Positions 8,639 through 11,764 of a stretch of DNA of 11,764 nucleotides are shown one piece after another. This DNA comes from Larix sibirica. Taxonomy: Eukaryota > Streptophyta > Pinopsida > Pinales > Pinaceae. The position numbers and the translations under genes are program-made. Where the stretch lies: assembly GCA_004151065.3 (NCBI GenBank), contig NWUY0300098502.1:1-11764 (forward strand), written 5' to 3'. The notes under the pieces were generated by a model. That model saw only the letters and a list, made by a program, of their open reading frames with translations, ran no database searches and was not told the DNA's origin. Numbering within the stretch: position 1 is the stretch's first letter; each line of letters opens with the position of its first letter.

Positions 8639-9480
8639 AACAATTTTATATGGGTCATAAATCTTTTTTGTGAGTTGCCGATGGCATTTAACTTTAAGAG
8701 AGGTTTGCTTATAAGATTGGAGGTGAATGAACACTTGTTCACCTTGTACAAATGAATTCTTTGAGCAGTGTTGGTCTTCTTGTTTCTTCATGTGATATTG
8801 GGCCATTGATAAATTTTCCTTCAGTGTGCAAAGATTGACATCACTTTTATTTAGGAAATCATCAATTACATGGACTTTGGAAGTGCCTGGTGTTTGTTGG
8901 CCATACACTACTTTATGTGGTGTCATTTTTGTACCCTCATGCTAAGTGGTATTATACCACCACTCTGCTAATGGTAACCATTGTTCCCATTGGTTCTACT
9001 TTTCAGATGCAAAACATTGTAAATAGGTTTCAAGGGACTTGTTGACTGTTGTTGTCTAACCATATTTTTGTGGATGATAAGATGTGATCATTTGCAATTG
9101 GGTTCCCTTTAGTTTAAATATTTCTTGCCAAAATTTGCTCATGAATGTGGGATCACACTCTAACACAATGGAGGTAGGAATGCCATGAAGTTTTAAATTA
9201 TGGTTTAGAAACATTTGGGCCACCATTACTAGGGAAAATGGGTGTTCAAGATCACCAACGTGACATATTTGGAATGTTGATCAACTAACACCATGATGAT
9301 TGATTTGTTAGCTACTTTTACAAGATCAACAATAAAATACACAGAAATTTTGGTCCAAATAATCGATGGGATTTGTAATGGTTACAATTCCCTAGGAGCC
9401 TTTGTTATCTCACCGTTGTTCCTTTGGAAAGTGTCACTTTCTTCTACAAAATAAAGTATATCCTTTTCATGCCCTATGAA
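8639..9480 (-). pseudogene. integrase domain, all three DDE residues replaced
   Basis: The zinc-binding head is heavily decayed: the C-x2-C before QRNKGE appears as S-x2-F in ESDTFQRNNGE (about 9415-9450). The catalytic core reads SIIWTKISVYFIVDLV, then SIIMVLVDQHSKY, then KLHGIPTSIVLECDPTFMSKFWQE, then SYHPQKYG and NQWEQWLPLAEWWYNTT. The first Asp is Tyr (9337-9339), the second Asp of the SDRDP-like motif is Glu (9158-9160), and the Glu of QTE is Thr (9050-9052). The C-terminal GPY/F module survives as KKIYDPYKIV (about 8639-8668), with Gly changed to Asp. Integrase inserts the DNA copy into the genome; this one could not. Confidence 0.8.
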
Positions 9481-9789
9481 GAGAATGAGTGCTTGGTGCA
9501 TGGATAAGTTTTCTAAAATACCAAGTGACCTTCAAGAGGAAATGAATGTAACTCTATTAATATTGTCCGTTTTAAGGTAGATTTAGGTACCAGGAAGAGA
9601 TAACCTTTATATGACAATGTATCTTGCTTCCAAGTGTAACTCTGGAAAGGGTTAGGATCCTCCAATAGGTTCTTAATGAGATAATATGTAGTAGAATTTG
9701 TTATCTAGTCTTGGCATGCTTCCTGTAACCATTCAAGTGCTAGAGAGGATAAGGAAAAGAGGAATCCCCCTTCCTCATGCTTCAATGAC

Positions 9790-10290
9790 AAGGCATCTGC
9801 CACAACATTATCTTTTCCCTTTTTATAGATGATATCATAATCATAGACAAGCATTTTGGTGACAGATTTTTGTTGTTTTGGGTATGATATCCTTCACTCC
9901 AAAAGATATTTTAGGCTATGGTGATATGTGTGGATTTGGAAACATCTACCTATTAGATATAGTCTCCATGTTTCAACTACATGTAGGATGGACACCATTT
10001 CATTCTCATAGGTATACTTCCCCAAGTTCTTGTCACACAATTTCTTACTTGTGAATGATAAGGGTCTTCCTTATTGCATTAAAAATGAACCCAAGTCTTT
10101 TCCAAAGGAATCACATTCCAATACAAAAGTCTTATTAAAATTAGAAATAACTAAGACTTGTGTGGTGCACATTGATTGCTTTAGAATTGAGAATGCTTGT
10201 CTTGCCACTTCATTCCATGTAAAGTAATTTTTCTTTAGTAGGGTAATGAATGGGGCTACAATTTTAGCATAGTTCTTCACAAACTTCCTG
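9790..10290 (-). pseudogene. RNase H domain of the chromovirus relic
   Basis: This follows RT and contains the connection segment KNYAKIVAPFITLLKK and FTWNEVARQAFSILKQ. The RNase H landmarks come next: FVLECDSFGKDLGSFLMQ with the first Asp kept, then SKKLCDKNLGKYTYENEM with the Glu kept. HTYHHSLKYLLE comes next, where the usual Asp of the TDH motif is Tyr (TAT, 9924-9926), and then DNVVADALSLKHE with the last Asp kept. A TAA at 10071-10073 falls right after the MQ motif. The enzyme normally removes the RNA strand after copying. Confidence 0.8.
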
Positions 10291-10499
10291 TAGTATCATA
10301 TAAGCCCTAAAAAATCATGTAAGTTCTTTAAGGTTTTAGTGCGGGGCCATTCTTGCATTGTTGAAATCTTCTTGGGGTTTGCTTTCATCTGATCTTGTCG
10401 AACAATGTGACCCTAGTATTGAACCTATGAGACCCCAAAAAAACATATTGAGTGTTTGGTGAATAATTGAGGGTTCTAAAGGAGTTGCAAGGATTTATC

Positions 10500-11128
10500 A
10501 ACATGTTGTACATGGGCATTGCAATTTTTGTTGTAAATCAAAATCTTATGAAAGAACACCAACAATGACGAAGAAATGGCCTCAAAATGTTATTCATGAG
10601 CCTTTGGAAAGTAGAAGTGGCATTAAAAATTCCAAATGGTTACCAAGAACCCCGAATGGCTTTCATATGTTAGGAAATATATCTTTGGAATGTCAGGCTC
10701 TTTAGACTTTCATCGTGATTTGGTGGTATCTTGAAGGAAGGTCAATTTTGGTGAAAAAATGATCGCCATGTATCTCATCCAAAAGACTATCAATTACTAC
10801 GATGGGAAATTTATATTTGATGGTCATCCTATTAAGAAAAAAAAAAATTAGGACACATGCACTAATCACCTTATTTATTTAAAACCATGACCACAAGGGA
10901 TTAATATGGGCTAATGCTGGGACGTATGGATCCTACATCTAGTAGCTCATCAATTATCTTTTCAATTTCATTTTTTTGTTCAAATGAATGCCTATATGGT
11001 TGTACATTTGTTGGCTGACATCCTGGAATCGAGGGAATACTATGATCACGCTCTCCTCTAGATGGAGGTGAACCTTTCGGTGTCTCAAAGACCCATTTTT
11101 TTTTTTCCAAATCCCTTTGCATGTCCAA
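10500..11128 (-). pseudogene. reverse transcriptase domain, catalytic pair lost
   Basis: The N-terminal part reads VFETPKGSPPSRG, then DHSIPSIPG, PYRHSF and EKIIDELLDVGSIRPS, which is the usual lead-in to a Ty3/gypsy RT. After a stop it continues with VVMVL, then [18 protein letters not shown] and [13 protein letters not shown]. The Asp of the first catalytic motif (GAC, 10741-10743) is kept. At the second catalytic site, where the family has FFDDILIY, this copy has FFHKILIY: His and Lys replace both Asp residues (10545-10550). The segment NAHVQHVDKSLQLL follows. A frame change lies in the region that should read MPFGL. With both aspartates gone the enzyme would be dead even if the frame were open. 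Confidence 0.85.
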
Positions 11129-11540
11129 ATGGATTTTGAGTGTGGTGTTTGTTAAAAATCAAATTAACACCCTTAAAAAGGGAAGACAGAAGCAAATTTT
11201 ACCATTTTCCTACAACATGAAGAAAAGAAATATGGAACAATTAAGAGCTCTAATCTCTCATCTGACCACCACTTCCGCAAAGGAAGAAATTTATGAAAAC
11301 AAAGGTTGATCTAAAGAGGCCAAGTCTAGGACCACTTAAAGGACCAAAACCTAGTTTCTACAACACTTAGTGTGGAAAGAATACATCACAACTGTATTAA
11401 TTGCCCTGAAAATTATGGAAAAGTCAAGTCAAATGCTGAAAAACTAAGGAAAAGTGGGATTTGGATGAAAATCATAAAAAATCAACCAAAATTTTAGTCC
11501 CACATTCATGATTAGTCATTGAGTACACAAATCCCAATGC

Positions 11541-11548
11541 TATAAAAG
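11541..11548 (+). promoter_or_regulatory. TATA box (TATAAAAG)
   Basis: TATAAAAG matches the plant TATA consensus very well and sits in a less AT-rich context than most of the window, which makes a chance match less likely. A transcript would start near 11570. No gene is seen before the window ends, and an LTR promoter is the most natural reading. Confidence 0.45.
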
Positions 11549-11585
11549 AAGTGCATTTGGGGCATAGTAAATTACAGAAAGTGAG

Positions 11586-11591
11586 AATAAA
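11586..11591 (+). terminator. AATAAA polyadenylation-like signal
   Basis: AATAAA lies 38 bases past the TATA box. In an LTR, the poly(A) signal falls in or near the R region just after the promoter, so the pair supports an LTR reading. Alone it is a weak signal in AT-rich DNA. Confidence 0.3.
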
Positions 11592-11764
11592 GGTATGTTG
11601 GAAGATTGGAAAGTTTGGAAAGCTCATCTTTAACATAAAGCCCTTGAAGGATCAATGGAAAGGATGGAGATGGATGGCTTAAAGAAAAGGAGAATGGATT
11701 CACCTCAAGCAAGGTTGTAAGTAAGTATCATTTCTTCTTTGATGTTATATGAAGTAATTCAATT

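Larger units (their letters stand above)
7976..11158 (-). mobile_element. decayed Ty3/gypsy chromovirus (Reina-like), 5' end missing
   Basis: Read from right to left on the - strand, the window shows reverse transcriptase, RNase H, integrase, GPY/F module, chromodomain-like tail, polypurine tract and a putative 3' LTR. RT before RNase H before integrase is the Ty3/gypsy order, and a chromodomain at the integrase C-terminus defines the chromoviruses. Residue strings such as SKIHLTFHVSCL and ATWEPSTILQQFPHL resemble the Reina-like group as I remember it. Gag, protease, primer-binding site and 5' LTR are not in the window: family-like sequence fades out at about 11130-11158, where a different sequence begins. 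Stops and frameshifts are numerous, so the copy cannot make a functional Pol. The clade assignment is from memory of motifs. Confidence 0.85.
8339..11158 (-). pseudogene. chromovirus pol remnant (RT, RNase H, integrase, chromodomain)
   Basis: In a working element Pol is a polyprotein whose enzymes copy element RNA into DNA and insert it. Here the frame is broken many times. Stops in the - strand frames include TAA 10901-10903, TAA 10071-10073, TAG 9056-9058, TAG 8996-8998, TAG 8942-8944, TAA 8636-8638, TGA 8531-8533 and TGA 8339-8341. The last may be the natural end or a broken codon. From about 9166 to 8339 everything lies in a single frame apart from those stops. Frame changes occur further right, for example between 9337 and 9166 and near the T-run at about 10840-10850. 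No start codon can be assigned, since the 5' part is missing. Domain entries follow separately. Confidence 0.85.
11141..11764 (+). repeat. possible LTR or promoter region of another element
   Basis: Pol-like sequence of the - strand relic stops at about 11130-11158. What follows has no pol, protease or gag similarity on the - strand. Instead the + strand has a strong TATA box and, 40 bases on, an AATAAA, the arrangement found around the R region of plant LTRs. The start could be TGTGGTG at 11141 or TGTTAAAAATC at 11150; GGTGTT (11144-11149) and AACACC (11165-11170) form an inverted repeat there. No terminal CA or primer-binding site was identified before the window ends. An open stretch at 11121-11309 has no recognisable protein. 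Confidence 0.35.

Noticed and set aside
10030-10227. 65-codon open frame on the + strand
   Set aside because: Antisense shadow of the chromovirus RNase H region.
8339-11158. Endogenous pararetrovirus
   Set aside because: The domain order includes integrase, a GPY/F module and a chromodomain, plus a polypurine tract and LTR. Plant pararetroviruses lack integrase and LTRs.
11121-11309. 62-codon open frame on the + strand
   Set aside because: Starts inside pol antisense and runs into the LTR-like region; no motif.

Overview
The window looks like intergenic DNA from a seed plant: AT-rich, with no intact protein gene, and its recognisable content consists of decayed retrotransposons. The LINE and Ty3/gypsy chromovirus families seen here are typical of plants. 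Their residue patterns recall gymnosperm (conifer-like) repeats, but that last step is a weak inference. I see no bacterial features, rRNA, tRNA or CRISPR array.

Layout: (1) 1-215 is AT-rich flank. (2) About 216-1812 on the + strand is a 5'-truncated LINE. It keeps the end of ORF2 (post-RT linker, zf-RVT zinc knuckle, RNase H), a 3' UTR and a short poly(A) tail. ORF2 has two in-frame TAG stops and two lost RNase H catalytic residues. (3) 1813-6398 is AT-rich non-coding DNA with a 22-bp tandem duplication (1911-1954), a cluster of ATGTCACAC-like words (2743-2903), two adjacent hairpins (3655-3697) and a three-copy 61-bp tandem repeat (4364-4540). (4) At 6399 a TGTAATACCC motif resembles the start of a plant LTR, followed by an ATA microsatellite (6599-6632), but no full element could be closed. 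(5) 7976-11158 on the - strand is a relic of a Ty3/gypsy chromovirus, probably Reina-like. Read from the right it has RT, RNase H, integrase with GPY/F module, chromodomain-like tail, polypurine tract and a putative 3' LTR. It carries many stops and frameshifts and has lost the RT catalytic pair and all three integrase DDE residues. (6) From about 11141 to the right edge pol homology stops, and sequence with a TATA box and AATAAA motif on the + strand follows. This may be part of another LTR that interrupts the relic.

No genes work together here. The interest lies in the history: insertion, truncation, probable nesting, and C-to-T decay that turned conserved Gln and Arg codons into stops. I found no convincing new biological system, and all family assignments rest on remembered motifs, not searches.
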